A stretch of 64,000 nt of DNA. Origin: Sediminibacterium salmoneum NBRC 103935. Its GTDB lineage: Bacteria > Bacteroidota > Bacteroidia > Chitinophagales > Chitinophagaceae. This document shows, in pieces, positions 1-8,754 of the stretch; the first letter of the stretch is position 1, and each line of letters opens with the position of its first letter. Below the pieces are notes generated by a model. It saw nothing but the letters and a program-made list of their open reading frames with translations, did not search any database and had not been told where the DNA came from. The position numbers were made by a program, and so were the translations under genes. The stretch spans positions 1,684,498 through 1,748,497 of the forward strand of contig NZ_KI866530.1 of NCBI RefSeq assembly GCF_000511175.1. The letters run 5' to 3'.

Positions 1-276
1 AGGGTCGAATTACTGTTCCCTATCATCCCGGGACTAAAACCCATAACCAATAAAAAGCAACTTTCTATTTTACCCAGAATATTCCACGTAGACATTCCAA
101 CCGATTTATCCAATGCCATTTCCAAATGCAAAACGGATGCAGAATGTGAGCAGGTGGGAACCGAATGGCTGATTCAGCAAAGCAAGGAACTGAAAGCTTT
201 TGGTGTGCCGGTTTTACACTATTATACTTTGGGGAAACCTAAGGTAATTTGGAATGTGGTGAAGGCTGTCTATTAA
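1..276 (+). CDS. metF: Methylenetetrahydrofolate reductase, C-terminal end (partial)
   Basis: The window opens inside this gene; frame 1 is open from base 1 to a TAA at 274-276 (91 residues). The visible part contains PGLKPITNKKQL and LPRIFHVDIP and ends in a VPVLHYYTLGK-type segment, all typical of the C-terminal part of the MetF TIM barrel. The enzyme reduces 5,10-methylene-THF to 5-methyl-THF for methionine synthesis. The N-terminal two thirds lie outside the window. It converges on lhgO and overlaps its 3' end by four bases. Family assignment is from recalled motifs. Confidence 0.85.
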   Translation, partial: RVELLFPIIPGLKPITNKKQLSILPRIFHVDIPTDLSNAISKCKTDAECEQVGTEWLIQQSKELKAFGVPVLHYYTLGKPKVIWNVVKAVY

Positions 277-1466
277 ATGTAGTTTTGTATTATATATTTT
301 GCAATAGAAAGAGAAGCTGTTGCACCAGGCGAAGGGGCATTCAAAACATGAATTTGATTGTTTTCTTTTATAATATTAAAGTCCATTAATATTTCGCCTT
401 GTGGACTTATCGCTTGCGCTCTTACTCCTGCAGTTCCACCTTTGGTGAACATATAATCTTCAACTTCAGGAATCAATTTTTTGGCCTTGTTTACAAATGC
501 TTTTGTTGATAATGAACTGGCAAATTCTCCAATGGCAAATTTAAAATTATTACTAAGAAATCTTAGGAACCCATTATAAGTTAAAGCATCAATTGCATCT
601 ATTAGTGAAAAATCAGTATTTCTATAACCTTCACGTTTTAAAGCTAGAACAGCATTGGGTCCAACTTCTCTTCCACCATTTACCATACGAGTAAAATGCA
701 CACCTAAAAAAGGATATTGCGGATCAGGTACAGGATAAATTAAATGATTTACAATTTGCTTGTATTCATCCGCAATATGCATATATTCTCCTCGAAAAGG
801 CAAAATTTTGATTGGGCTCTTTTGTTTGGTTAAACTTGTAAAAGTTCTATCAGAAAACAGACCAGTACAATTAATGATTAAATCATAAGTTTTCTCAAAT
901 TTTTCAGTCTTTAGCAACGTTGAATTTTCTGAAAATTTAGACAACCCTAACACTTTATTATTAATAAAAATTTCTCCATTATCGCTTTTGATGTAATTAG
1001 CCATAGCTTCCATGACTTGCTTGTAACTAACAATACCTTCTTCAGGTACTAATAATGCTTTTATTGCTTTGACATTCGGCTCTCTAATCTTCAATTCTTG
1101 ATTAGTAAGAAATTTCAATCCACTCAATCCATTCAAATTCCCACGCATTGCCAAATCATCTAGAAGTTTAATTTCTCTTTCATCACTAGCAACAACAATC
1201 TTACCGCAAACTTCATGATCGATATTATTAACTTGGCAAAAAGAAATCATTTGCTTGATACCTTCTAAAGCAAGTTGGGCTTTAAGTGATCCTGGTTTAT
1301 AATACAACCCACAATGAAGAACACCACTATTATTACCAGATTGATGTCTACCTAGAGCAGATTCCTTTTCAAAAATGGAAATTTTATACTTTGAACTTGA
1401 TTTACTTAATTCATACCCTATGGCTAAACCTAAAATCCCTCCTCCAACTATAGCAACTTCTTTCAT
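273..1466 (-). CDS. lhgO: L-2-hydroxyglutarate oxidase (FAD-dependent)
   Basis: The 397-residue product begins with an FAD-binding Rossmann motif (VAIVGGGILGLA, residues 4-15). It carries the family signature HQSGNNSGVLHCGLYY near residue 41 and a C-terminal GGTAGVRAQ segment. LhgO-type DAO-fold flavoenzymes oxidise L-2-hydroxyglutarate to 2-oxoglutarate, clearing a side product of central metabolism. Length matches the family. The ATG at 1466 directly precedes the dinucleotide fold. The gene is 16 bp downstream of the ydcF-like gene on the same strand, so it may be last in an ispF-ydcF-lhgO operon. No anomaly seen. Confidence 0.9.
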   Translation of the reverse strand: MKEVAIVGGGILGLAIGYELSKSSSKYKISIFEKESALGRHQSGNNSGVLHCGLYYKPGSLKAQLALEGIKQMISFCQVNNIDHEVCGKIVVASDEREIKLLDDLAMRGNLNGLSGLKFLTNQELKIREPNVKAIKALLVPEEGIVSYKQVMEAMANYIKSDNGEIFINNKVLGLSKFSENSTLLKTEKFEKTYDLIINCTGLFSDRTFTSLTKQKSPIKILPFRGEYMHIADEYKQIVNHLIYPVPDPQYPFLGVHFTRMVNGGREVGPNAVLALKREGYRNTDFSLIDAIDALTYNGFLRFLSNNFKFAIGEFASSLSTKAFVNKAKKLIPEVEDYMFTKGGTAGVRAQAISPQGEILMDFNIIKENNQIHVLNAPSPGATASLSIAKYIIQNYI

Positions 1467-1482
1467 AATGTCATTCTTAAAA

Positions 1483-2220
1483 TCAAAAAATAAGATAAAT
1501 TATCTTGCCAATCAATTCTTTATACCCCGTATTCAATAATCTAAAACTATCTGCATTGGGTAAGAAATCCATAAGGGTTGTTTTTTGACTCTTATCTACT
1601 TTAAAATCAACGGAATAATCCACAACAGAAAAGCCTTGCTTTTCAAAAAGCCTTTTTGAACGAGCCATGTGATAGGCGGATGTAACCAATATCATTTTTT
1701 TATTGCCGCCAATTAAAGATTTAACAGCTTTTGCCTCGTCTGCTGTATTCTCTACATTACTTGTGATTAAAATAGCAGAATCAGGCATCCCTTGCTGTAT
1801 TGCAAATAGTCTTAAGATTTCACCTTCAGTAAGATTAGTAATATCCCAAGGCATTTTGCCCCCAGTAAAAATAATTTTAGGTGCTTTACCCGCTTTAAAC
1901 AATTCTATTCCACCAAAGAAACGATCAGGATCCCCCCATTCCGGATATACTCCATCAGTTGATTTCACCTGATTAATCATGCCACTCAATACCACAATAG
2001 CTTCTGCATTGGGCATATCCTTAGGTGTTTTCCTCAATTCAGAGCCTTCAACCAATTGAAAGAAGTTACTGGCGAAAATGGGTGTAGAAAAAATGTACAA
2101 ACAAGCAATAGCCGTATAAATCGGCCATCTGTTTTTCTTCCACAATGCAAAAATCAAAAGGTAAATAATTAGCATGATAGGCATCACAAATACCGGCAAT
2201 ATTTTGTGTAGGTAAATCAT
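1483..2220 (-). CDS. YdcF/ElyC-family membrane protein (DUF218)
   Basis: A 245-residue protein with two N-terminal hydrophobic segments (about residues 9-27 and 34-54), followed by a DUF218 domain. Visible family motifs are AIVVLSGMI (residues 74-82), KIIFTGG, the acidic ENTADEA segment, and [25 protein letters not shown]218 proteins of the SanA/ElyC/YdcF group act in the envelope, some in peptidoglycan or enterobacterial common antigen homeostasis; the substrate is unknown here. The start overlaps the ispF stop by four bases (ATGA), indicating translational coupling. Function beyond family is not inferable. Confidence 0.8.
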   Translation of the reverse strand: MIYLHKILPVFVMPIMLIIYLLIFALWKKNRWPIYTAIACLYIFSTPIFASNFFQLVEGSELRKTPKDMPNAEAIVVLSGMINQVKSTDGVYPEWGDPDRFFGGIELFKAGKAPKIIFTGGKMPWDITNLTEGEILRLFAIQQGMPDSAILITSNVENTADEAKAVKSLIGGNKKMILVTSAYHMARSKRLFEKQGFSVVDYSVDFKVDKSQKTTLMDFLPNADSFRLLNTGYKELIGKIIYLIF

Positions 2221-2690
2221 TTAGACTGTAGCAAACAAACCGCATGTGCAACCAACCCCTCTTCCCTACCCACAAATCCCATTTTCTCATTGGTAGTAGC
2301 TTTGATAGAAATATCTCTAAGTCCAATACCCAAGATATTGGCAATGGTTTCCTGCATAGCAGGAATATGGGGTTTAATCTTGGGTTTTTCTAAGCAAAGG
2401 GATGCATCAATATTCACAATAGCATAGCCTTCGGCAGATATCAAATCTCTGGTCTTAGCCAATAAAATCTTGCTATCAATATTCTTGAATTCAGCGGATG
2501 TATCAGGGAAATGAACACCTATATCACCTAGACAAGCTGCGCCCAATAAAGCGTCGCAAATAGCGTGCAACAACACATCCGCATCGCTATGGCCTAAAGC
2601 GCCCTTGGTATGCGGAATTTTTACCCCACCAATCATAAGGTCTCTGCCTTCCACCAGTTGATGGAAATCAATCCCGTAGCCTATGCGCAT
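2217..2690 (-). CDS. ispF: 2-C-methyl-D-erythritol 2,4-cyclodiphosphate synthase
   Basis: 157 residues, the usual IspF length. IspF cyclises CDP-ME 2-phosphate to MEcPP with release of CMP in the non-mevalonate isoprenoid pathway. The zinc ligands are visible: Asp8 and His10 in GIDFH, and His42 after the GHSDAD motif (residues 33-38). The C-terminal [16 protein letters not shown] segment is the nucleotide-binding signature. It lies 18 bp downstream of gldJ and overlaps the downstream ydcF-like gene by four bases, so the three are probably co-transcribed. Highly confident. Confidence 0.96.
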   Translation of the reverse strand: MRIGYGIDFHQLVEGRDLMIGGVKIPHTKGALGHSDADVLLHAICDALLGAACLGDIGVHFPDTSAEFKNIDSKILLAKTRDLISAEGYAIVNIDASLCLEKPKIKPHIPAMQETIANILGIGLRDISIKATTNEKMGFVGREEGLVAHAVCLLQSK

Positions 2691-2708
2691 AATGTTAATC
2701 TTTAGCGT

Positions 2709-4274
2709 CTATCTTTTATTTCTTCTTGGAGGGAAATTATTACCAGTTTTGGCGCCTTTACCAATTCCTTCTGGTGCACCATAATGGCTCATCGCACAAC
2801 GGAATCCAATGGTATTGGTACTTTCGTCTTCTTGTAAGAAACGGCGGGTACCAGGACTCAACCAATAAGCACGGTCGTTCCAGCTACCACCCTTGTAAAC
2901 CCTGGATTTATCAGAGATTAAAGTGGTGATACCGTAACCATAAGTTACTGAGCTTAATGAATCACCGTCTAAATAGTTCAGCGCATTGGCTTTTTGGTAA
3001 TTTCTTCTGTTTCGAGTTAATGAATCTGGTTCAGGCTTCATTTTAATTCTACCCTTATCATCTCTTAAATTGCCTTGTCCACCACTCATATCAATTTGCT
3101 GGAAAACATTACCACGGAAAGGATTAAAGTCTTCTGCTTCAGAATTCGTCAATGGTCTGTATAAATCAGCTACCCACTCGCTCACGTTACCGCTCATATT
3201 GTAAATACCATATCCATTCGGTACAAACTGATCTACTTCAGCAGTAACAGCAGCATTATCGTTCAAACCACCTGCTACACCCATATTGTCACCCGTTCCT
3301 CTTTTGAAGTTAGCAAGGAAGGAGCCTTGAGCCGCACCTTTTTTAGTCGCTCTTAAATTATCGTAACCATCGTTTCTCCAGGCATAAATAGATTTATTTG
3401 CAATCAACTCCTCTCCTTTGATTCCCTTATTGCTCTTACGCTGTGGATTTTCCATAATATAACCGTAAGCTGCATACTCCCACTCCGCTTCTGTTGGCAA
3501 GCGGTAGTCACCAAACATCAAACCATCTTCAAACTTAGCAACGGTTCTGGGACGGCCTTGTGCATCTTTCAATGGGTTTTTCTTGGAAGTCACGTCCCTT
3601 CCAGGAACAGCTTGGTACTCGCCTAACAAATAGGCCTTGGTATTGAAGTTGTCCTGACCTGCACCATTCAAAGTTTTCTTCACCTGTGTTTTAGGATCCA
3701 GGAAACCTTTCTTCATCAAAGCCAATTCATTTACACGGTCGGTTCTCCACTTGCAGTATTCAGTAGCCTGTAACCAGGTTACACCCACCACAGGGTAGTT
3801 GTTATAAGAAGGGTGGCGGAAATAATATTCCACCATCGGTTCGTTATAAGCCAGCTCCTCTCTCCAAACCAGGGTATCCGGCAAAGCCTGGGTAACAATG
3901 GAATCCATACCCGCAGCACCAAACGTACCTTCTAACCAATATAGGTATTCGCGGTAGTTCAGGTTGCTTACTTCGTATTTGTCAATGAAGAAGGAATTAA
4001 CTGTTACACGGTGCGGAATATTGTTCCAGTCAGCCATAATATCTTCCTGAGTAGCGCCCATGGTAAAAGTCCCCCCCTGAACAAAAACAAGTCCCGGAGC
4101 AGTTTGAATATCCTTGGGTTTAACCACATTGAAGTTGCCAAACTGCTGGTCATTATAGTTCCATCCCGTAGCAGTGGACTTCTCTTTTTTTCCTTTGAAA
4201 AGACTACAAGAAGTAGCTACACTCATTAGGGAAACCAATAAAACGGCGTTCCGCACAAATTTATTTACCTGCAT
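2709..4274 (-). CDS. gldJ: Gliding motility / type IX secretion lipoprotein GldJ
   Basis: A 521-residue lipoprotein: a signal segment ends at Cys23 (VATSC), followed by a formylglycine-generating-enzyme-like (SUMF1) fold. The combination FVQGGTFTMG, MADWNNIPH, LPDTLVWR and CKWRTDRVNE is characteristic of GldJ rather than its paralogue GldK. A C-terminal GGSWNDRAYW...GFRCAM block completes the SUMF1 fold. GldJ is needed for gliding and stabilises other type IX secretion (T9SS) components at the outer membrane; SUMF1 catalytic activity is not expected. porU and porV lie just across the divergent intergenic region, the conserved gldJ-porU-porV neighbourhood of Bacteroidota, here interrupted by a small TA-like pair. 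Confidence 0.88.
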   Translation of the reverse strand: MQVNKFVRNAVLLVSLMSVATSCSLFKGKKEKSTATGWNYNDQQFGNFNVVKPKDIQTAPGLVFVQGGTFTMGATQEDIMADWNNIPHRVTVNSFFIDKYEVSNLNYREYLYWLEGTFGAAGMDSIVTQALPDTLVWREELAYNEPMVEYYFRHPSYNNYPVVGVTWLQATEYCKWRTDRVNELALMKKGFLDPKTQVKKTLNGAGQDNFNTKAYLLGEYQAVPGRDVTSKKNPLKDAQGRPRTVAKFEDGLMFGDYRLPTEAEWEYAAYGYIMENPQRKSNKGIKGEELIANKSIYAWRNDGYDNLRATKKGAAQGSFLANFKRGTGDNMGVAGGLNDNAAVTAEVDQFVPNGYGIYNMSGNVSEWVADLYRPLTNSEAEDFNPFRGNVFQQIDMSGGQGNLRDDKGRIKMKPEPDSLTRNRRNYQKANALNYLDGDSLSSVTYGYGITTLISDKSRVYKGGSWNDRAYWLSPGTRRFLQEDESTNTIGFRCAMSHYGAPEGIGKGAKTGNNFPPRRNKR

Positions 4275-4407
4275 TGTCTGATTTTGTTATACTGATTAGA
4301 GTGTATAATTGGCCTATAAAATTCGGTTTTTTATAACAACGAATGTATAGAAATATTAGTTAGCAAAATCCTAATTTTAGACCCAATAATTACCTAAAAC
4401 GTTGTAT

Positions 4408-4436
4408 TTGAATAAATATTTTACCAATCACCTTTG
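4408..4436 (+). promoter_or_regulatory. Candidate promoter upstream of the HicB-like gene
   Basis: A TTG at 4408-4410 is followed after 18 bp by CACCTTTG (4429-4436) and then CGG. This resembles the Bacteroidota TTG / TAnnTTTG promoter with one mismatch in the -7 box. It lies about 100 bp upstream of the HicB-like start and points toward it. porU follows the pair by only 19 bp, so it may also read into porU. Confidence 0.4.
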
Positions 4437-4532
4437 CGGCAACTACCTGAAATAGGCAGTTTTAACACGGTGTGGTGCATATTTTTGGAATTTTTGTATA
4501 ATTTGTGTCGTCAACCAGTAAACCTAAAAAAC

Positions 4533-4763
4533 ATGAAAGCACAAAATTTTCAGCTAACAGGGATATTTGTTCAGGACCCAATTGACAAAGGTTTCACTGC
4601 ATTTTTTGCACAATTACCCAATATCATTGCTGAGGGTGATACAGAAGAGGAAGCAACAAAAAATTTGATTCAAACTGTGCAAACCGTCTTTGAACACCAA
4701 CAAAACAACGGTTTTCATCAACCAAATGTTAGAACAAAGCAGTTTAATTTATCTATTGCTTAA
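4533..4763 (+). CDS. HicB-like antitoxin
   Basis: A 76-residue HicB-fold protein. The pattern GFTAFFAQLPNIIAEGDTEEEA followed by a helix is the partial RNase-H-like HicB domain (HicB proteins read Gy.a.fPdlpG..t.GdT.eeA). The reading frame is open further upstream, but the ATG at 4533 is chosen because it gives the normal HicB N-terminus; the upstream extension has no family similarity. No C-terminal DNA-binding domain is present, so autoregulation is uncertain. It is followed after two bases by a small gene that may be its toxin. The order antitoxin-then-toxin is the reverse of canonical hicAB. Confidence 0.65.
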   Translation: MKAQNFQLTGIFVQDPIDKGFTAFFAQLPNIIAEGDTEEEATKNLIQTVQTVFEHQQNNGFHQPNVRTKQFNLSIA

Positions 4764-4765
4764 TT

Positions 4766-5035
4766 ATGACAAGAGCCGATTTTTACGATTGGTTAATTGC
4801 TCATAGGTGCACAATTGCACCCCTTGCAGAAGACACAAGAGGGAATATCATAAAAGTCAACAGTCCACATAGCAATTCTTATGTCTATTTGGATACCCCA
4901 ATTAATGATAAACCAATGAAATGCTTTACTGTTTGCACAATGTGCAAACAATTATACATACCTATACCTGATCCATGCAAACCAGTTGAGCCCCTTGCTG
5001 ATGAAATAAAAAACAAACATTATCCTGATAGATAA
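4766..5035 (+). CDS. Small HicA-like candidate toxin
   Basis: An 89-residue protein starting two bases after the HicB-like stop. Its first half (FYDWLIAHRCTIAPL, then GNIIKVNSPHSNSYVYL) has the helix-strand-strand layout of HicA double-stranded-RNA-binding-like toxins. The single His in SPHSNS could correspond to the HicA catalytic His. The second half has a CTMCKQLYIPIP segment not typical of HicA. The assignment rests mainly on position beside the HicB-like gene. It could instead be a non-toxic helper of unknown function. The stop is 19 bp upstream of porU. Confidence 0.5.
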   Translation: MTRADFYDWLIAHRCTIAPLAEDTRGNIIKVNSPHSNSYVYLDTPINDKPMKCFTVCTMCKQLYIPIPDPCKPVEPLADEIKNKHYPDR

Positions 5036-5054
5036 ACGGAATTCGCATTATTGC

Positions 5055-8000
5055 ATGAAAAAAGTAATTCTATTTTTAGGCTTTTCCTTTATTTGTCTTG
5101 AAATTAACTCTCAACAAAATTTTTTAAATACTTCTTTTTTATCTGCCGGTCAATGGATTAGGATAGGTCTAACCCAATCCGGCATTTATAAAATTGAAGC
5201 TTCGCAACTATCTGCTTTGGGTTTAAACGCCAACCCCTTCCCCACCAATAGCCTCCGGATTTTTGGAAAAAAGGGAGGAAACTTACCTGAGAAAATAGAT
5301 TCAGCTTCACTTATAAGTTTAACAGAAATTCCTATTGAAACGGGTTCCAATTACGCATATTTTTTTGCCACTGGACCCCATGATTGGAAATACAATTCAA
5401 CCACGCAGTCCTTCAGTTTTGAAAAAAACCATTATAGCGATACCACCTGGTATTTTATTACCATCAATCCCAATCCCATCAATGGGAATTTGCCAAAGAG
5501 AATTCTAACTGCACCTGTCGCCCCTCTGCCGATTGGTAAAATTGTCAGAACCTACACAGAGCGCTTTGCATACGAAAATCCAAAAGACAATCTATTGGGC
5601 AGCGGTAAAGAATGGGTGGGCGAAAATTTCAATAACAGTGTAAATAGCAGAACCTTTTCTATTCCCTGGACCAATGCAGTTACTACTGAACCTTTGAAGC
5701 TCTTTACCCATCTGACGTCCAGAAGCCTTGGGGCTTCTGCCGAATTTAAAGCATTAATGAACGGGAATCTGGCTCAGAGCATTACTTTATCTGGTGTATC
5801 AGGTGGCTTATTGGATGATTATGCTAGGGAAGCTAAAAACCAAAATGCAATTTTACCAGCCAACTTAGGCAATGCCAATAACCTTTCGGTTCAATTCCAA
5901 TATAATGGGATAAGTGGTTCCGAAGGATGGTTAAACAGGTTTACAATTCAGGGGCAAAAACAGTTGATACCACAAAATGCTACGCAGGGCTTTTACTTTA
6001 ATATTACCCGAGAAAACACGGGTAATTTATCCAGTGATTCAGCAGCAGAATTGCGGATCTCTGCACCGTTGAATAACGGTTCTCCTACGGTATTTTCCAC
6101 AGACACCCGTGTCTGGGATATCAGTGATCCACTCAATCCATCCATCGTAGTTTCTGCAAATAACAGCAGTGAAATCAAGGTAAAAACCATCGTAGAAATA
6201 CGGAAAGAATTTGCATGCTTTAACCCTGCGCAAGCTTTAACGCCGATTATTCCCAACAATCCCAATGTGCCCAATCAAAACCTTCTTGATCTGGCCAAAG
6301 GAACAACCAATACTAATGCAACTGGCTCAGGAAGTAATGATTACAGAGGCATTATCATTGTTCATCCATCTTTACTTTCTGCTGCCAATCGCATGGCCAA
6401 TTTTCACCAAAACCAATACGGATACAAAGATTTGGTTATCACAACTACTCAATGCTACAATGAATTTGCTGCTGGCATACCCGACCCTGCCGCCATCAGA
6501 AATACACTCAAATTATTTTACGACTATTCAGCACCATCTTCAACAGCCAATGGGAAAACACTGCAATACACTGTCTTATTCGGAGCAGGCACGTATGATC
6601 CCAAAAATATTTTACAGAATACCCAATACAATGAGCGCAACCTGATTCCGACTTTTCAAAGCAGTAATAGCTTATCGCCCTTGCTTTCTTATACTTCAGA
6701 TGATTTTTATGCCATGCTCAACAATGGCGATGATGTGAATCAATTGAACGATGCTCCCTTATCCATTGCAGTAGGTCGCATTCCTGTTAGTTCGCTTACA
6801 GAAGCCAATCAATACATCAACAAACTGATTCGTTATCATCAACCCAATAGCAATTACAATTTATCCACTAGTAACACAGATAATGTCTGGCGCAGCCAAT
6901 TGGTTTTTATTGCTGATGACAAAGACCAAAATCTGCACCTCAATGATGCGGAAAGCATTGCTGCTACTGCACTTTCAGCTAATCCTGCATTAACCGCCAA
7001 TAAAATTTATCTGGATGCTTATCCTTTGGTAAGCGGTGCGGGAGGAGCGCGTTATCCAGCAGTTAGTGATGCCATAGTAAACCAGGTATTATCCGGGGCA
7101 TTAATCGTAAACTACTCAGGACATGGCAATCACCTGCGCTTGTCCGAAGAAGCCGTGATAAGCGCCAATGAAATCAATCGTTTCAACAATCCCGACAAAT
7201 TGCCGCTTTTCATTACCGCGAGCTGCGATTTTGATGCCTTTGATCAACCGGGTAAACCCTCGATTGCCCGACCCTTGTTGTATGGCAGCAATAATGGGGC
7301 GATTGCTTTATTAACGACCACCCGATTGGTATTTGCTTACAGCAATCGCATCATGAATCAAAATTTTATCAAAGCGGCTTTAGAGCCGATGAACAATAGC
7401 GGCTCAGGAAATAATGCATACTTATATCGCTCTTTGGGTGAATCCGTTCGGGTTGCCAAGAACCTAAGTAACCAGAGCAATACACAATCCAGCGGTGACC
7501 CTTTGAATAGCAGGAAATTTGCCCTATTGGGAGACCCTGCCCTGCAATTGGCTTTGCCAGAACTGCCTATTCAAGTGTACCAGATAAAAGAAAAAAATAC
7601 GGGCAATATCATACCGTTCTCAGATAGTTTAATTGCCTTGAAAACCTATGAAATCAGCGGACAAGTTAATCAGTCCAATGGCAGTATGGCAAATGATTAT
7701 AACGGTATTGTGTCCGTACAATTGTATGACCAGCCCCAGCAAGTTTTCACATTGGGCAATACTCCGGAAAGCCCCCGTACCAGCTATACTTCAGAGAAAA
7801 CCATTTTATTCAATGGAAAAGCCAGTGTTAAAAATGGACGATTTACTGTTGAATTAAAAGTACCCAGAGACATCAGCTTTGGCCCCAACAAAGCCAATAT
7901 CAAGTTTTTTGCACAGCGTTCAGACAGTAACAATACGCAACCAGCTGCGGGTGCATTGCCCATGAGAATTGTGGGAAATACGGAGAACAATACCCGTGAT

Positions 8001-8675
8001 ACCACGGGTCCGGAAATCAAATTATACCTAAATGATGAAGCGTTTAAAAACGGGGGTATCACAAATGAGAATCCAGTCTTGATAGCGAAATTATTTGACA
8101 CATCTGGTATCAATGCTACCGGCAATGGCATCGGGCATGATATTGTTTTAATACTCAATGGAGACCAGCGCAACAGCATGGTACTAAATTCCTTTTTCAG
8201 CAACGAACTCAACGAATACCAGCGCGGAACCCTCCGTTATCAGTTAGCTCAACTCCCACCGGGAAAACATCAACTTCAACTCAAAGCCTGGGATTTAGTC
8301 AATAATAGCAACTCAGCAAGTTTAGAATTTACGGTGGTAAATAAAGAGCAATTGAAAATAGCGCAGGTCAGGAGTTTCCCCAATCCTTTCAAAGCATTGG
8401 GTGGGAAAACGGTCTTTGCTTTTGAACACAACCAACCCAATACCGATTTGCAAGTGCAGATAGACATTGTTGATGGGGCGGGTGCCGCCGTTACCCGGAT
8501 TCGGAGGACGCTAAACACCCAAGGCACCCGCAATATCGAAATTGCTTGGGACGGCACTACCCAGCAGGGAAGAAAATGCCTGCCAGGGATCTACTATTAC
8601 AAACTTTCCGTTGCTGTTACTGGTAATCCAAGTTTGGGCACCCAAAGCGCTGCCGGACAAATCATGATTCTTTGA
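5055..8675 (+). CDS. porU: Type IX secretion system sortase PorU
   Basis: A 1206-residue secreted C25-family cysteine peptidase. PorU removes the C-terminal signal of T9SS cargo at the cell surface and attaches cargo to anionic lipopolysaccharide. An N-terminal signal peptide (about residues 1-19) is visible. The gingipain-like catalytic pair is intact: His690 in NYSGHGNH and Cys724 in ITASCDFDAFD. The C-terminal part has Ig-like segments and a FlgD-like WDGTTQQGRK...PGIYYYKL module, as expected for PorU, which keeps its own C-terminal domain. Length is normal. Partners gldJ and porV are in the same neighbourhood. Expression may depend on the promoter of the small pair inserted upstream. Confidence 0.93.
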   Translation: MKKVILFLGFSFICLEINSQQNFLNTSFLSAGQWIRIGLTQSGIYKIEASQLSALGLNANPFPTNSLRIFGKKGGNLPEKIDSASLISLTEIPIETGSNYAYFFATGPHDWKYNSTTQSFSFEKNHYSDTTWYFITINPNPINGNLPKRILTAPVAPLPIGKIVRTYTERFAYENPKDNLLGSGKEWVGENFNNSVNSRTFSIPWTNAVTTEPLKLFTHLTSRSLGASAEFKALMNGNLAQSITLSGVSGGLLDDYAREAKNQNAILPANLGNANNLSVQFQYNGISGSEGWLNRFTIQGQKQLIPQNATQGFYFNITRENTGNLSSDSAAELRISAPLNNGSPTVFSTDTRVWDISDPLNPSIVVSANNSSEIKVKTIVEIRKEFACFNPAQALTPIIPNNPNVPNQNLLDLAKGTTNTNATGSGSNDYRGIIIVHPSLLSAANRMANFHQNQYGYKDLVITTTQCYNEFAAGIPDPAAIRNTLKLFYDYSAPSSTANGKTLQYTVLFGAGTYDPKNILQNTQYNERNLIPTFQSSNSLSPLLSYTSDDFYAMLNNGDDVNQLNDAPLSIAVGRIPVSSLTEANQYINKLIRYHQPNSNYNLSTSNTDNVWRSQLVFIADDKDQNLHLNDAESIAATALSANPALTANKIYLDAYPLVSGAGGARYPAVSDAIVNQVLSGALIVNYSGHGNHLRLSEEAVISANEINRFNNPDKLPLFITASCDFDAFDQPGKPSIARPLLYGSNNGAIALLTTTRLVFAYSNRIMNQNFIKAALEPMNNSGSGNNAYLYRSLGESVRVAKNLSNQSNTQSSGDPLNSRKFALLGDPALQLALPELPIQVYQIKEKNTGNIIPFSDSLIALKTYEISGQVNQSNGSMANDYNGIVSVQLYDQPQQVFTLGNTPESPRTSYTSEKTILFNGKASVKNGRFTVELKVPRDISFGPNKANIKFFAQRSDSNNTQPAAGALPMRIVGNTENNTRDTTGPEIKLYLNDEAFKNGGITNENPVLIAKLFDTSGINATGNGIGHDIVLILNGDQRNSMVLNSFFSNELNEYQRGTLRYQLAQLPPGKHQLQLKAWDLVNNSNSASLEFTVVNKEQLKIAQVRSFPNPFKALGGKTVFAFEHNQPNTDLQVQIDIVDGAGAAVTRIRRTLNTQGTRNIEIAWDGTTQQGRKCLPGIYYYKLSVAVTGNPSLGTQSAAGQIMIL

Positions 8676-8701
8676 GTATTAGGGTTTTCGGGCTATCTTC
8701 G
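8672..8701 (+). promoter_or_regulatory. Candidate promoter of the SLBB export gene
   Basis: TTG (8672-8674), a 19-bp spacer, then TATCTTCG (8694-8701), one base off TAnnTTTG. It begins within the porU stop region and gives about 50 nt of leader before the ATG at 8755. Confidence 0.45.
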
Positions 8702-8754
8702 CCCCCAATCCCCCCGCTATAAAACAAGTAAACAGTTAGTATAAAATAGTTCAC

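Noticed and set aside
2709..4274. SUMF1 lipoprotein as GldK/PorK
   Set aside because: DWNN, LPDTLVWR and CKWRTDRVNE segments and the porU/porV neighbourhood fit GldJ; porL, porM and porN are not adjacent.
6265..6645. 126-residue plus-strand ORF inside porU in another frame
   Set aside because: It lies wholly within the conserved PorU frame, has no family similarity and no promoter; a chance ORF.
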